Source: Alphaproteobacteria bacterium (GTDB lineage Bacteria > Pseudomonadota > Alphaproteobacteria > Micropepsales > Micropepsaceae). From it: a DNA stretch of 41,476 nucleotides. Below the pieces are notes generated by a model. That model was not told where the DNA came from and did no database searches. It saw only the letters and a list, made by a program, of their open reading frames with translations. Where the stretch lies: the NCBI GenBank assembly GCA_019242395.1, contig JAFAVP010000150.1, positions 1 through 41,476 of the forward strand, in the 5' to 3' direction. Shown here piece by piece: positions 17,704 through 26,998 of the stretch (the first letter of the stretch is position 1; every line of letters starts with the position of its first letter). The translations under genes were made by a program, and so were the position numbers.

Positions 17704-19001
17704 TCACGGCGACAGCTCGAACACCGTGCCTGCCCGATTGGGCCCGCCGTATTGAGTGATACCAAAAAGATTGCCGGAGCCGTCCATCACCAACGGTCCT
17801 TGCGGATAATCCCCGTCAGGGCAGCCGCTCTGAAGACAAAAACTGTAGAGCGTGTGGACAGCCCCGCCTGTGAGTTCAAAGACGGTGCCATCTCCAGAAA
17901 TCCCTCGGCCAACACCGCCGCCACCAAGCGCTGTAACACCGAACAGGTCACCCGAAGGATCGAGCAAGAGCTCGCCATAAGGTGACTGGCCGTCCAGACA
18001 GTTTTGGACGCTGCAGAAATCATACAGGCGCGTTTCGCTGCCGCCGGGCGCCAATCGGTAGAGTGTGCCGCAGCCCTTGGGCAGCGGTCCTTGATCCGAT
18101 TGGCGCCACCCACCCCTGCATTCCCGAGCAAATTTCCAACGCTGTCCGACGTCAGGCCAGAAGGCGCGCCTCCGTCCGGGCAATCTTTGACCGCACAAAA
18201 GCGATAGAAGGCCTCCACTCCTTTGTTCGCCTTCCCATCGGTCGCAGACAGTTTGAGAATGGTGCCCATGTCGTGCAACCCGCCTCTATCCGTGGACACA
18301 TACAGGTCGGAGGCAGATTGCAGAAGCATTCCCGTTGGCTGCCAACCATTACGGCAGTGCCTCTCTTGGCAGAAAGCATAAAGCACGCGAAGATGCCATA
18401 ACTTTTTCGCTGTCGGCGTGAGAGAGTAGACGGTTCCATAATGGTATCTTCCGCCGCCTTGCGCGGTGCCAAACAAAGGGGAGATGCCATCATAAGGGGC
18501 GCCGCTTTCTGCGCCCGCGTAAGTGAGGCTGCCTGTCGGATCGTACCCGTCTGAACAGAAGCTGTCGCGATGACAGAATTTGTAGATCACCTTCTTCGTC
18601 CAGCCCTGGCCCTTGCCTGGTGTCAGTTCGAACACCGCACCGGGGTCGCCCGAGGCCCCATAAAGATTGCCGCCCGTATCGATGATAAATCGCCCAGAGG
18701 GTGCGCCTCCAAAATTGTAAAGAACGCGGTACTTCCAAGTGCCCCTCCCGGCATCGTGGGAAAGTTGGAAGGCCGTTCCGCCGTTGAACACGCCGCCTTG
18801 ATGGGTGATGCCATAGAGACTGCCCGCTCCATCCATGGCAAGGCCGCCGGTCAGTTGCTCCCCATCGTAACAGCGGTCGCTGCAAAACGCGTGCAGCGTG
18901 GTCAGGGTCCATGCCTGAGCAGACGTCGATCCAACGACAATTGCGATCGAAGCCAGAAAGATCACCGCCGGACCGAGCAATATCTGAGCAATGTGGCGCA
19001 T
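17704..19001 (-). pseudogene. Secreted GloVer-repeat (TIGR03803-like) protein with a frameshift
   Basis: A signal peptide (about 1-30 from the ATG at 19001, ending 'STSAQA') is followed by repeats of the form 'GNLYG...GG...GTVFEL' with conserved Cys-containing 'YxFC' strands, as in choice-of-anchor GloVer proteins of unknown function. The frame breaks near 18096-18097. Upstream 'GVGGANR' is in one frame, and 'QGPLPKGCGTLYRL' plus two further repeats continue in another to a stop at 17704-17706. Adding one C (plus strand) there restores a 432-residue protein of exact triplet length. It may be a recent mutation, an assembly error or phase variation. An alternative start at 19031 has a better ribosome site. 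Confidence 0.75.
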
Positions 19002-19096
19002 GACTGCCCCCCGCCTGAATGCGAGTAGCATCTCAAGCCTCAGACTTTCGTGTTGTCCAGAGCAGCGCGAACAATTCTGCAGGTACGGGCTCGTAG

Positions 19097-19552
19097 TCAG
19101 GCCGCAGTGCTTTCCGCGGTAAGCCGGCGCTCCATGCGCTTCACGAGCGCATCGAAGTCGTAGGGTTTTCTGACGATCTCACCGATGTGGTCGCACAGTT
19201 CCTGCGCGACATCCTTGGCCTGAGCATGACCGGAGGTGAGGATCACGGCCGTGCCGGGGCGGTGCTTCCGGACCCAAGCTGCCAGCCCGAAGCCGTCCAT
19301 GGAACCGGGCATCTGTACGTCGGAAAAAACCAGGTGGACGATGCCTTCATATCTCTCGAGCGCTTCGATGGCCTCGTCAGCGTTGGCGGCGCCTAATACC
19401 TTGAATCCACAATCCTGCAGATGATCGGTGATCGCCCAGCGCACCAAAAGCTCGTCCTCGACGACAAGAACAGTCGCCTCGGGGCCGACGTTCTGTTCGC
19501 GATTGTTCAGAGAGTCTGCCACCTGAGCCCACTTGCCTGACGCTGGTGTCAC
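19097..19552 (-). CDS. Single-domain response regulator (CheY-like receiver)
   Basis: 151-residue cytosolic receiver protein without output domain. The acidic pocket 'VVEDE' (31-35), phospho-acceptor Asp78 in 'FSDVQMPG', switch Thr106 and Lys129 ('RKPYD') are all present, so it should be phosphorylated normally. The GTG at 19552 gives a 26-residue N-terminal lead; a later GTG inside that lead is possible. No histidine kinase gene lies next to it. It probably works as a shuttle with a kinase elsewhere. The upstream neighbour on the plus strand is the IHF beta gene. Confidence 0.87.
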   Translation of the reverse strand: MTPASGKWAQVADSLNNREQNVGPEATVLVVEDELLVRWAITDHLQDCGFKVLGAANADEAIEALERYEGIVHLVFSDVQMPGSMDGFGLAAWVRKHRPGTAVILTSGHAQAKDVAQELCDHIGEIVRKPYDFDALVKRMERRLTAESTAA

Positions 19553-19835
19553 TTAGGCGTAAGTGCCTGATGCGGCCATAGGTATATCCCCTCGGCGGCC
19601 GCGTCGTGCCCTGCGCCGGCGTACCTGTTCGAGGGAGCCGCTCCGGTGCCACTCACACGCTGTTGCGGCGCTGCCGCAGCCTGTGGGATTCCTCCAACAG
19701 CGGCCGAAAAGCCGTTGCCTTTCAGGGGCTTTCCCTTGACGGGATAGGGCCGCGGCACCACTGTCGTTCGCATCCGGAGCGGGAGAAACAGCGGCCATCC
19801 GGAGGTCGGGCAGGGGTGCTCCCTCGGGGAAGGGA
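19553..19835. promoter_or_regulatory. Intergenic region between the response regulator and ihfB
   Basis: 283 bases, divergent genes on both sides, so promoters for both are expected. TTGACG at about 19737-19742 is a possible -35 element for ihfB, but no good -10 follows at 16-18 bases, so the call is weak. GGGAAGGGA just before 19836 is the ihfB ribosome site. Several G/C inverted repeats are present, none followed by a T-run. Confidence 0.3.
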
Positions 19836-20177
19836 ATGATCAAGTCTCAATTGGTGGCGCGGCTATGCCAGCGCTATCCGCATCTATACCATCGTGACGT
19901 CGAGCGGATTGTCTCAACGGTTCTCGACGAGATTTCGAAAGCTCTAGCCAAGGGCTGCCGGGTGGAGTTGCGGGGTTTCGGCGCATTTTCTGTCAAGAGC
20001 CGGCCGTCGCGGCAGGGGCGCAATCCGCGCACCGGGGAGGCAGTTATCGTGCAGGAAAAGCGGGCAACGTTTTTTAGGACTGGCAAGGAGTTGCGCGAAC
20101 GGTTGAACGTAGGGCCGGCTTCGCCGCCGCCCGCGTCTAGCCCGCGCGAAACGGCCGACAGCCACGCGGGCCACTAA
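19836..20177 (+). CDS. ihfB: Integration host factor beta subunit
   Basis: Nucleoid protein of 113 residues that bends DNA as a heterodimer with IHF alpha (not in this window). It starts '[15 protein letters not shown]'. The DNA-inserting arm carries 'RNPRTGEAV' with the conserved Pro, and '[11 protein letters not shown]' is the core strand. The C-terminus is about 15 residues longer than E. coli IHF beta and is Pro/Ser-rich. The ATG at 19836 has a strong ribosome site (GGGAAGGGA). It lies 50 bases before pyrF, the usual alphaproteobacterial position upstream of pyrF-trpFBA. Confidence 0.93.
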   Translation: MIKSQLVARLCQRYPHLYHRDVERIVSTVLDEISKALAKGCRVELRGFGAFSVKSRPSRQGRNPRTGEAVIVQEKRATFFRTGKELRERLNVGPASPPPASSPRETADSHAGH

Positions 20178-20227
20178 TTCGTGAGTTAACTTGCCCCGGC
20201 GGGTGCGGGTGCCTAAGAGGGCGGATT

Positions 20228-20947
20228 ATGACCGCTCGGCGATTTGCAAACCCAATTTTCGTGGCGCTCGACACTCCGGACCTGGCTTTGGCCACCGCGC
20301 TCGTGAACGCTGTTCGGCCCTATGTGGGTGGTGTGAAGGTTGGGCTGGAGTTCATATCTTCTCTCGGTCCCGCAGGAGTGCGCGAGCTTGTGGGGATGGG
20401 CCTTCCGGTGTTCGCGGACGTGAAATTGCACGATATCCCGAATACTGTCTCGGGCGCGGTACGCGAAGTGGCAAAGCTCGGCGTCGCCATGCTGAACGTT
20501 CACGCCGCCGGTGGGGAGGCGATGCTTCGGGCCGCAAAGGAAGCCGCAGCGTCCGTTGATCCGAAGGTTCGGGTGCTCGCCGTCACGGTTCTTACGAGCA
20601 TGACCGATGATGACCTACGGGCCGTTGGGCAAGGTGATTCGGTCGCGTTGCAGGTGGGGCGGTTGGCGCGTTTGGCGCAGACCTGCGGGCTCGACGGCGT
20701 GGTATGTAGTCCGCGGGAAATAGAGGTCGTTCGCCGCGCCTGTGGCGACGAGTTCCTGGTCGTAACGCCGGGGGTTCGTCCTGCTGGCGCTGCATTGGCC
20801 GATCAGCGCCGTGTCATGAGCCCGCGGGAGGCTATCGCTTATGGCGCCGACATCCTGGTGATAGGAAGGCCGATCACGGCCGCTATCAATCCGGCTGAAG
20901 CCGCCGCTGCGATCGCGGAAGACGTCGCGCCAGCCCGTGCCGCCTGA
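20228..20947 (+). CDS. pyrF: Orotidine 5'-phosphate decarboxylase
   Basis: Last step of UMP synthesis, OMP to UMP plus CO2; soluble TIM-barrel dimer, 239 residues. The catalytic Asp-Lys-Asp motif is in 'FADVKLHDIPNTV' (Asp64, Lys66, Asp69), the first Lys37 is present, and the phosphate loop 'VTPGVRP' follows near residue 178. The ATG at 20228 has GAGGGCGG upstream. It is 12 bases before trpF, so pyrimidine and tryptophan genes share a transcript here. Confidence 0.96.
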   Translation: MTARRFANPIFVALDTPDLALATALVNAVRPYVGGVKVGLEFISSLGPAGVRELVGMGLPVFADVKLHDIPNTVSGAVREVAKLGVAMLNVHAAGGEAMLRAAKEAAASVDPKVRVLAVTVLTSMTDDDLRAVGQGDSVALQVGRLARLAQTCGLDGVVCSPREIEVVRRACGDEFLVVTPGVRPAGAALADQRRVMSPREAIAYGADILVIGRPITAAINPAEAAAAIAEDVAPARAA

Positions 20948-20959
20948 TATCTAGTCTTC

Positions 20960-21619
20960 ATGGTTCAGGTGAAAATCTGCGGGGTGAACAGCCCGGCAGC
21001 GGCGGATGCCGCAAGTGCGGCCGGGGCTGACTTCGCCGGGTTCGTTTTCTACCCGCCGTCGCCCCGGCATGTTGAATATGCACAGGCGGCTTCTCTCACT
21101 GCGCGGCTGCGGGGCCGCTGCCGGGTCGTTGCTCTCTTCGTAGATGCAACCGACGCCGAGATTGCTGCGGGGATAGAAGCGGGATCTCCCGATTTTCTTC
21201 AACTTCACGGGCAAGAGACCCCGGGGCGCATAGCGGCCATTCGCAATCGTTTTGGAATCCCACTTATCAAAGCCATCCCGATTGCCGACATAAACGACTT
21301 GGCCCTTGCGACCGCCTATGAGCAGGTGAGCGACATGTTGCTGTTCGATGCAAAAGCGCCGGCGGGAGCGTCCCGTCCCGGCGGCCATGGCGCCGCGTTC
21401 GACTGGCAGGTTCTGCAAGGACGGACATTCTCGCGGCCCTGGCTGCTGAGCGGGGGCCTTACGGCGGAGAATGTCGCGCGCGCCATTCGCGCTTGCGATG
21501 CGCCGGGCGTGGATTGCTCCTCCGGAGTAGAGAGCGCACCCGGCATAAAAGAGCCAAACCTCATCCGCGCGTTCACGGAGGCGGCGCGCACGGCAGAGCT
21601 CGCTGGAGCACTGGCGTGA
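20960..21619 (+). CDS. trpF: Phosphoribosylanthranilate isomerase
   Basis: Third step of tryptophan synthesis: Amadori rearrangement of phosphoribosylanthranilate to CdRP. TIM barrel of 219 residues. The catalytic Cys7 is in 'VKICGVN', the acid Asp is in 'LLFDAKAP' (about 130), and the phosphate-binding end '[10 protein letters not shown]' is complete. The stop overlaps the GTG start of trpB. The missing steps trpE, trpG, trpD and trpC must lie elsewhere in the genome. Confidence 0.95.
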   Translation: MVQVKICGVNSPAAADAASAAGADFAGFVFYPPSPRHVEYAQAASLTARLRGRCRVVALFVDATDAEIAAGIEAGSPDFLQLHGQETPGRIAAIRNRFGIPLIKAIPIADINDLALATAYEQVSDMLLFDAKAPAGASRPGGHGAAFDWQVLQGRTFSRPWLLSGGLTAENVARAIRACDAPGVDCSSGVESAPGIKEPNLIRAFTEAARTAELAGALA

Positions 21620-22833
21620 GCGCGCCGCTGCCGAATTCGTATCGCTCGGGGCCTGACGAGCGGGGCCATTTCGGAGAATACGGCGGCCGCTATGTGGCCG
21701 AGACGCTTATGCCGCTCGTGCTGGAACTCGATCGCGCTTACCGCGAGGCGCGGAACGATTCCGCATTCCAGTCACAGCTGAACGGGTTGCTGAAACACTA
21801 TGTCGGCCGCCCGAGTGCCCTCTACTTTGCCGAGCGGCTGACAGAGCATCTCGGTGGCGCCAAGATTTATCTAAAGCGCGAAGACCTGAACCATACGGGT
21901 GCGCACAAGATAAACAACTGCCTTGGACAGATTTTGCTCGCGAGACGGATGGGAAAAACGCGCATCATTGCAGAGACCGGCGCGGGCCAGCATGGCGTCG
22001 CCACGGCGACTGTGGCCGCGCGGTTTGGGTTACCATGCGTGGTGTACATGGGCGCGGTCGATATCGATCGGCAGAAGCCGAACGTCTTCCGGATGCATTT
22101 GTTGGGGGCCGAGGTACGCAGCGTTACATCCGGCTCGCGCACCTTGAAAGACGCGATGAACGAGGCGCTGCGTGACTGGGTCGCTAATGTGCACGATACC
22201 TTCTACATCATTGGGTCGGCTGCCGGACCACACCCTTATCCGGAGATGGTGCGCGATTTCCAATGCGTGATCGGCAACGAGACGCGCGCACAAATCCGGG
22301 AGGCGGAGAGCCGCTTACCGGATCTGGTCGTGGCGTGTGTCGGCGGCGGCTCCAACGCCATCGGCATGTTTCACCCCTTTCTTGACGACCGCGAGGTCGA
22401 GATTCATGGCGTGGAAGCCGCAGGCGAAGGCGCGGACACCGCGCGCCATGCCGCTACCCTGTCCCGAGGCGCGCCGGGCGTGCTGCATGGGGCGCGCAGC
22501 TATCTGCTGCAGAACGGCGACGGTCAGGTGCTGGAAGCACATTCGATTTCCGCAGGCCTCGATTACCCCGGCGTGGGGCCGGAGCATTCCTGGCTCAAGG
22601 ATAGGGGCCGAGTGCAATACTTCTCTGCAACCGACAAGGATGCTCTGGAAGCCTTTCAGCTGTTGAGCAAACTGGAAGGTATCATCCCCGCACTCGAACC
22701 ATCACACGCTTTGGCCCATGTGATGCGTATCGCGCCAGAAATGGCCAAGAACAAGATTATTGTTGTTACACTCTCAGGCCGCGGCGATAAGGACGTGTTC
22801 ACCGTCGCAAACGCGCTGGGCGCATCCATATGA
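21616..22833 (+). CDS. trpB: Tryptophan synthase beta chain
   Basis: PLP enzyme joining indole and serine; 405 residues from the GTG at 21616, which overlaps the trpF TGA (GTGA). Lys98 in 'HTGAHKINN' is the PLP Schiff base; '[14 protein letters not shown]' holds the catalytic Glu, and '[10 protein letters not shown]' binds the PLP phosphate. The frame extends upstream to 21493 only inside trpF, so that start was rejected. The 3' end overlaps trpA (ATGA). It forms the alpha2-beta2 complex with TrpA. Confidence 0.97.
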   Translation: MSAPLPNSYRSGPDERGHFGEYGGRYVAETLMPLVLELDRAYREARNDSAFQSQLNGLLKHYVGRPSALYFAERLTEHLGGAKIYLKREDLNHTGAHKINNCLGQILLARRMGKTRIIAETGAGQHGVATATVAARFGLPCVVYMGAVDIDRQKPNVFRMHLLGAEVRSVTSGSRTLKDAMNEALRDWVANVHDTFYIIGSAAGPHPYPEMVRDFQCVIGNETRAQIREAESRLPDLVVACVGGGSNAIGMFHPFLDDREVEIHGVEAAGEGADTARHAATLSRGAPGVLHGARSYLLQNGDGQVLEAHSISAGLDYPGVGPEHSWLKDRGRVQYFSATDKDALEAFQLLSKLEGIIPALEPSHALAHVMRIAPEMAKNKIIVVTLSGRGDKDVFTVANALGASI

Positions 22834-23675
22834 GCCGCATCGCCCGGCGGTTCGCAGAGTTGAAGCGCGCAGGCCGCTCCGCCTTCGTCCCGTTTGTAAC
22901 AGCCGGTGATCCAGACGCGGCAACGAGTGCTGCAATTCTTAAGCAGCTGCCATCCTCGGGGGCCGACCTCATCGAGCTCGGTGTGCCGTTCTCCGATCCC
23001 ATGGCTGACGGTCCCGCCATTCAGGCCTCCTCGCTGCGTGCGCTGAACGCGGGCATGACCGTGCCGGGCGTCTTCGAATTGGTGCGCGCTTTTCGGCGGA
23101 GCGACAAAGACACGCCGATCGTGCTCATGGGCTATTTCAATCCTATTCACCGCTATGACACGTCGTGTTTCGTGAAGGAGGCCGCCGAAGCGGGTGTGGA
23201 CGGGCTGATCGTGGTCGATCTGCCGCCGGAAGAAGACGAGGTGCTGCGGGGACCTGCGTGCGACCGTGACCTCGACATCATACGGTTGGCAACGCCCACC
23301 AGCCATGACGAGCGCCTTGCGGTGATCCTGAATGGCGCCAGCGGCTTTCTCTACTATGTCTCCGTGTCTGGAGTCACGGGCACCAAGGCTTTGGCGGAAG
23401 AGGAGGTACGCGGTGCGGTCGCGCGCGTCAAAGCGAAAACTGATCTTCCCGTCGCGGTGGGGTTTGGAATCAAAACGGCGGAGCAGGCGCAGGCGGTCGC
23501 CGGCTTTGCCGATGCTGTGGTGGTTGGGTCCGCCATCGTGACCTGCATTGCGGAAGGGGCAGAGGCGCAGAAATCCTCCGGCGCTATAGCACAGGACGCC
23601 ATCGCCTTTTGTGCAACGCTCGCCCAAGCAATACATGCGGCGGGACGCGAAGGGCATGATATGGTGGCCCCATGA
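22830..23675 (+). CDS. trpA: Tryptophan synthase alpha chain
   Basis: Cleaves indole-3-glycerol phosphate to indole, which is channelled to TrpB. TIM barrel of 281 residues. Catalytic Glu49 and Asp60 sit in '[17 protein letters not shown]', with the same numbering as the Salmonella enzyme. 'SGVTGTK' is the flexible loop 6, and '[10 protein letters not shown]' binds phosphate. It is coupled to trpB upstream (ATGA) and to accD downstream (ATGA at 23672), the standard alphaproteobacterial order. Confidence 0.97.
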   Translation: MSRIARRFAELKRAGRSAFVPFVTAGDPDAATSAAILKQLPSSGADLIELGVPFSDPMADGPAIQASSLRALNAGMTVPGVFELVRAFRRSDKDTPIVLMGYFNPIHRYDTSCFVKEAAEAGVDGLIVVDLPPEEDEVLRGPACDRDLDIIRLATPTSHDERLAVILNGASGFLYYVSVSGVTGTKALAEEEVRGAVARVKAKTDLPVAVGFGIKTAEQAQAVAGFADAVVVGSAIVTCIAEGAEAQKSSGAIAQDAIAFCATLAQAIHAAGREGHDMVAP

Positions 23676-24574
23676 ATTGGATAACCAACTTCGTCCGGCC
23701 GCGGATCAAAAACCTGATGGCGGGCAAGAGCGGCACGCCGGACAATCTGTGGAAGAAATGCGCTGGCTGCGGCGAGATGATTTTCCATCGCGACCTGCAA
23801 GCGGCGCAGAACGTGTGTCCCAAATGCAATCACCACATGCGCATCGGCCCAGGGCAGCGGTTCTCGGCGCTCTTCGACGATGGCCGGTTCGAGGAATTGC
23901 CCCTGCCGCAAGTGGCACAGGACCCGCTGCGGTTTAGAGATGAACGCCGTTACCCGGATCGCCTGCGCGATGCGCGGCATAAAACCGCGCGGCATGAGGC
24001 CATCGTAGCTGCCCGCGGCGAGCTGAGGGGCATTCCAGTGTTGATTGCCGTGCAGCCATTCGATTTTCTCGGTGGGTCGTTAGGCATGGCCGTGGGTGAA
24101 GGTTTCGTTCACGCCATGCAAGCGGCTGTGCAGGACCGGCGGCCATTCATTCTGTTTGTGGCGTCTGGCGGCGCGCGCATGCAGGAAGGCATCCTCTCGC
24201 TTATGCAGATGCCTCGCGCCACCATTGCGGTTGATATGCTGCGGGAGGCAGGGTTACCGTATATCGTTGTGCTGACCGATCCCACTACTGGCGGCGTCAG
24301 CGCTTCCTATGCAATGTTGGGCGATATCCATATCGCGGAACCTGGGGCGCTGATCGGCTTCACCGGACAGCGGGTGATCGAGCAGACCATCCGGGAGCGC
24401 TTGCCGGATGGCTTCCAGCGCGCCGAATACCTCCGCGATCATGGAATGATCGACCAGGTCGTGCATCGCCACCATATGCGTGAGACGCTTTCGCGTCTTC
24501 TCGGCCTGCTGATGAAGAGCCCCATTGCGCGCGTAAACCCTCAAGTTGCCAACGCTGCAGGTCTCACTGGATGA
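23672..24574 (+). CDS. accD: Acetyl-CoA carboxylase carboxyltransferase subunit beta
   Basis: Beta subunit (300 residues) of the carboxyltransferase that makes malonyl-CoA for fatty-acid synthesis; partner AccA is not in this window. The N-terminal zinc ribbon has Cys30, Cys33, Cys49 and Cys52. The crotonase-like domain shows '[10 protein letters not shown]', 'SGGARMQEG' and '[16 protein letters not shown]'. Start and stop both overlap neighbours by ATGA, linking tryptophan, fatty-acid and folate genes in one transcript. Confidence 0.97.
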   Translation: MNWITNFVRPRIKNLMAGKSGTPDNLWKKCAGCGEMIFHRDLQAAQNVCPKCNHHMRIGPGQRFSALFDDGRFEELPLPQVAQDPLRFRDERRYPDRLRDARHKTARHEAIVAARGELRGIPVLIAVQPFDFLGGSLGMAVGEGFVHAMQAAVQDRRPFILFVASGGARMQEGILSLMQMPRATIAVDMLREAGLPYIVVLTDPTTGGVSASYAMLGDIHIAEPGALIGFTGQRVIEQTIRERLPDGFQRAEYLRDHGMIDQVVHRHHMRETLSRLLGLLMKSPIARVNPQVANAAGLTG

Positions 24575-25887
24575 GCGTTGTCGCTCGTAGCAAGGCAATT
24601 CTCCAGCGCTTGCTGACACTGCATCCGAAGCGGATCGATCTCGTCCTAGACCGCATTCTGCGGCTGTTGGCAGCGCTCGGGCATCCTGAGGAAAGACTGC
24701 CTCCTGTCATTCATGTGGCCGGAACCAACGGGAAGGGCTCAACCTGCGCGTTCGCGCGAGCCATGCTGGAGGGGCAGGGCCTGCGCGTTCACGTCTACAC
24801 GTCGCCACACCTGGTGCACTTCCATGAACGTATCCGGCTGGCAGGGTCGCTAATCTCGGAAGAAGAGTTGAGCAATTTACTGGAAGAATGCGAGGCCGCT
24901 AACGGAGAGCGGCCGATCACGTTTTTTGAAATCACGACCGCAGCAGCTATCCTTGCGTTCTCCCGTCACCCGGCCGATGCATTGATCCTGGAAGTTGGTT
25001 TGGGCGGTCGCTACGACGCCACCAATGTCATCCGCCGGCCAGCGGTAACGGTGATAACCCCGGTGGGCCTCGATCATCAGGAGTTTCTTGGCAGCGACAT
25101 TGCGAATATTGCCGCCGAAAAGGCTGGCATCATCAAGAAAGGCGTACCGGTGATCGTCGGTCCCCAGGAGGACCGTGTCCGCGATGTGATCGAGCGCACG
25201 GCCGATTCGTTGTCAGCACCATTTTACGGGTTCGGCCAAGATTTTTTCGTGCATGCCGAGCGCGGCCGCATGGTTTACCAGGACGCGGACGGACTATTGG
25301 ACCTACCCCTGCCGCGATTGCCAGGCCCGCACCAGATCACAAACGCAGGCAATGCGATCGCAGCGCTCCGCCACGCCGGCCTTGACTGGGGGGAAGAACC
25401 CGCAGTTGAACGAGGGTTGCGGCAGGTGGAATGGCCCGCGCGGCTCCAGCGGCTCACCCACGGTCCACTGATGGCCCTTGCCCCGGAAAGGGCGGAGGTG
25501 TGGCTGGACGGCGGCCACAATCCGCATGCAGCGCTCGCCGTCGCGCAAGCCGTCGCGGATTTCGAGGAGATATCGGAGAAGCCGCTCTATCTCATCTGCG
25601 GGATGCTGAAGACAAAAGATGCTGAAGGATTTTTCGCGCCGTTCCGTGGACTGGCACGCCACGTCACAACCGTGACCATTCCCGGAGAAACATCGAGTCG
25701 AGGGGCAGGCGAACTCTACGATGCGGCCCGCCACTTGGGATTGGAAGCAAGCCCCGCCGATGATCTCGAGGATGCGATGATGCAGGTCGCCGCGTGGGCG
25801 CAGGGCCGGCCCGGCGAAGGCGCCCCGCGCATCCTTATCTGCGGGTCACTCCATCTTGCGGGCGCAGTGCTCGCGGAAAATTCGTAG
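24571..25887 (+). CDS. folC: Folylpolyglutamate synthase / dihydrofolate synthase
   Basis: Mur-ligase-family enzyme that adds glutamate to dihydropteroate or to folates, using ATP; 438 residues. The P-loop is 'GTNGKGST' (51-58); '[14 protein letters not shown]' is the folate-binding omega loop; '[13 protein letters not shown]' and 'LDHQEFLG' carry the magnesium ligands; and 'DGGHNPHA' marks the C-terminal domain. It starts inside the accD stop (ATGA) and is the last gene of the plus-strand operon that starts at ihfB or pyrF. The convergent GIN-domain gene ends 23 bases away. Confidence 0.96.
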   Translation: MSVVARSKAILQRLLTLHPKRIDLVLDRILRLLAALGHPEERLPPVIHVAGTNGKGSTCAFARAMLEGQGLRVHVYTSPHLVHFHERIRLAGSLISEEELSNLLEECEAANGERPITFFEITTAAAILAFSRHPADALILEVGLGGRYDATNVIRRPAVTVITPVGLDHQEFLGSDIANIAAEKAGIIKKGVPVIVGPQEDRVRDVIERTADSLSAPFYGFGQDFFVHAERGRMVYQDADGLLDLPLPRLPGPHQITNAGNAIAALRHAGLDWGEEPAVERGLRQVEWPARLQRLTHGPLMALAPERAEVWLDGGHNPHAALAVAQAVADFEEISEKPLYLICGMLKTKDAEGFFAPFRGLARHVTTVTIPGETSSRGAGELYDAARHLGLEASPADDLEDAMMQVAAWAQGRPGEGAPRILICGSLHLAGAVLAENS

Positions 25888-25910
25888 GCAAGCTCTTTAG
25901 CGGGCTCGCT

Positions 25911-26486
25911 TCAGCCTCCCTTGCCGACATTGCCGCCACCATTCACGGCGGAGGTGACGGAAGGATTGCCCCAGTAGAGAATGTTCCCGCCGCCATCGAC
26001 GGCGGCTTCTAAACTTCGCTCGGCGCGAAGGTCGATATTTCCGCCGCCGCTAACGGCTGCATCGGCATGATCCGCATCTATGGAGCGGATATCGATATGG
26101 CCGCCCCCCTCAATTGCAGCATCGACTGTTCCTTGCCGGCCAAACCTTGGTTCGGTCTCGATCTTGCCTCCGCCTTCTATGGCAACGCCCTCTATGCGCG
26201 GGGTGACGATTTCGACTTCAAGGTTGTAGCGGTGCGGACAGTGTTGATTGCAGGCATCGATAACCAGACGCCCCTCATCCTTGATGTGCAGCCGCGCGAA
26301 TTCGGTGCTTCCCTCCACGACTGTGACCCGTTGTTCCGGGCCCCGCCGCAAAACGATATGCCCGCCGCCGCGCAATTCGACGGACCGGAACGGGGGCACT
26401 GAGACAGTCGTAGCAGATAAAGCGTACTCCGGCAGCGCCATGCCCACGGCCACCGACACAAGGGCCGGGAGAAAAGAACGGTTCAT
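25911..26486 (-). CDS. Exported head-GIN-domain (DUF2807-like) protein
   Basis: Secreted protein of 191 residues with a signal peptide (about 1-26, ending 'YALSA'). The rest is a putative adhesin head GIN domain: a right-handed beta-helix-like repeat in which 'GGGxI' returns six times ('RGGGHIVL', 'EGGGKIE', 'EGGGHID', 'SGGGNID', 'DGGGNIL', 'NGGGNV'). 'ACNQHCPH' may form a disulfide. Function unknown. The ATG at 26486 is chosen because GGAG lies 8 bases upstream and the signal peptide then starts cleanly. It follows trxA after 104 bases on the same strand. A hairpin overlaps its ribosome site. Confidence 0.8.
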   Translation of the reverse strand: MNRSFLPALVSVAVGMALPEYALSATTVSVPPFRSVELRGGGHIVLRRGPEQRVTVVEGSTEFARLHIKDEGRLVIDACNQHCPHRYNLEVEIVTPRIEGVAIEGGGKIETEPRFGRQGTVDAAIEGGGHIDIRSIDADHADAAVSGGGNIDLRAERSLEAAVDGGGNILYWGNPSVTSAVNGGGNVGKGG

Positions 26487-26491
26487 CACGA

Positions 26492-26511
26492 GCACTCCCT
26501 TTTTCGAGTGC
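26492..26511 (-). promoter_or_regulatory. Hairpin covering the ribosome site of the GIN-domain gene
   Basis: On the minus strand, GCACTC (26506-26511) and GAGTGC (26492-26497) form a perfect 6-base stem with an 8-base A/G-rich loop. The Shine-Dalgarno GGGAG straddles loop and stem, and the ATG begins 5 bases past the stem. Folding should hide the ribosome site and lower or condition translation. No T-run follows, so it is not a good terminator for trxA. Confidence 0.45.
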
Positions 26512-26590
26512 CTTTATGTGGGAGCCGTCCGCTAGTTTTGCTGCCCTGAAGGAATGCGCAAGCGATCTGCGCCCGGCGCAGCCGTGGAAA

Positions 26591-26941
26591 TCAGGAAACG
26601 GCGCTCGTGGCGCTTGCCTGAATCGAGCTTTCGATCCATTCCTTAATTTTAGACTTCGGGAGCGCGCCGACCTTGGTCGCAGCGACCTGGCCGCCGGAGA
26701 AAATCATCAGGGTTGGAACGCCGCGCACACCGTACTTTGTGGGCACATTGGGGTTCTGGTCGATGTCAATCTTGGCGATGGTCACCCGATCCTTCATCTC
26801 GCTCGCGAGTTCCTCGAGCGCGGGGCCAATCATGCGGCACGGGCCGCACCATTCCGCCCAGAAATCCACCACCACGGGCTTTTTCGCGTTCAGCACATCG
26901 GTCTGGAAGGAAGCATCGGAAACCTTGATGGGGGCGGACAT
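26591..26941 (-). CDS. trxA: Thioredoxin
   Basis: Cytosolic dithiol-disulfide reductase, 116 residues. 'FWAEWCGPCRMIGP' gives redox Cys32 and Cys35, and 'VRGVPTLMIF' holds the cis-Pro. It keeps the ancestral 'PVVVDFWA' strand and is about 8 residues longer at the C-terminus than E. coli Trx1. It follows addA after 57 bases on the minus strand, a conserved alphaproteobacterial link. It probably serves ribonucleotide reductase and PAPS reductase; neither is in this window. Confidence 0.96.
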   Translation of the reverse strand: MSAPIKVSDASFQTDVLNAKKPVVVDFWAEWCGPCRMIGPALEELASEMKDRVTIAKIDIDQNPNVPTKYGVRGVPTLMIFSGGQVAATKVGALPKSKIKEWIESSIQASATSAVS

Positions 26942-26998
26942 GAACGGCCTTTCGAATTATGGTGGAGCCTCAAGAATGTAGGTGCGAGTGGGGCAGGG

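Noticed and set aside
20165-20190. Possible CtrA-type box (TTAAC) before pyrF
   Set aside because: Spacing to the nearest second half-site is 8 bases with a mismatch, so the TTAA-N7-TTAA rule is not met.
20178-20227. Tryptophan leader peptide or attenuator before the pyrF-trp genes
   Set aside because: Only 50 bases separate ihfB and pyrF, and no Trp-rich short ORF or paired hairpins are present.
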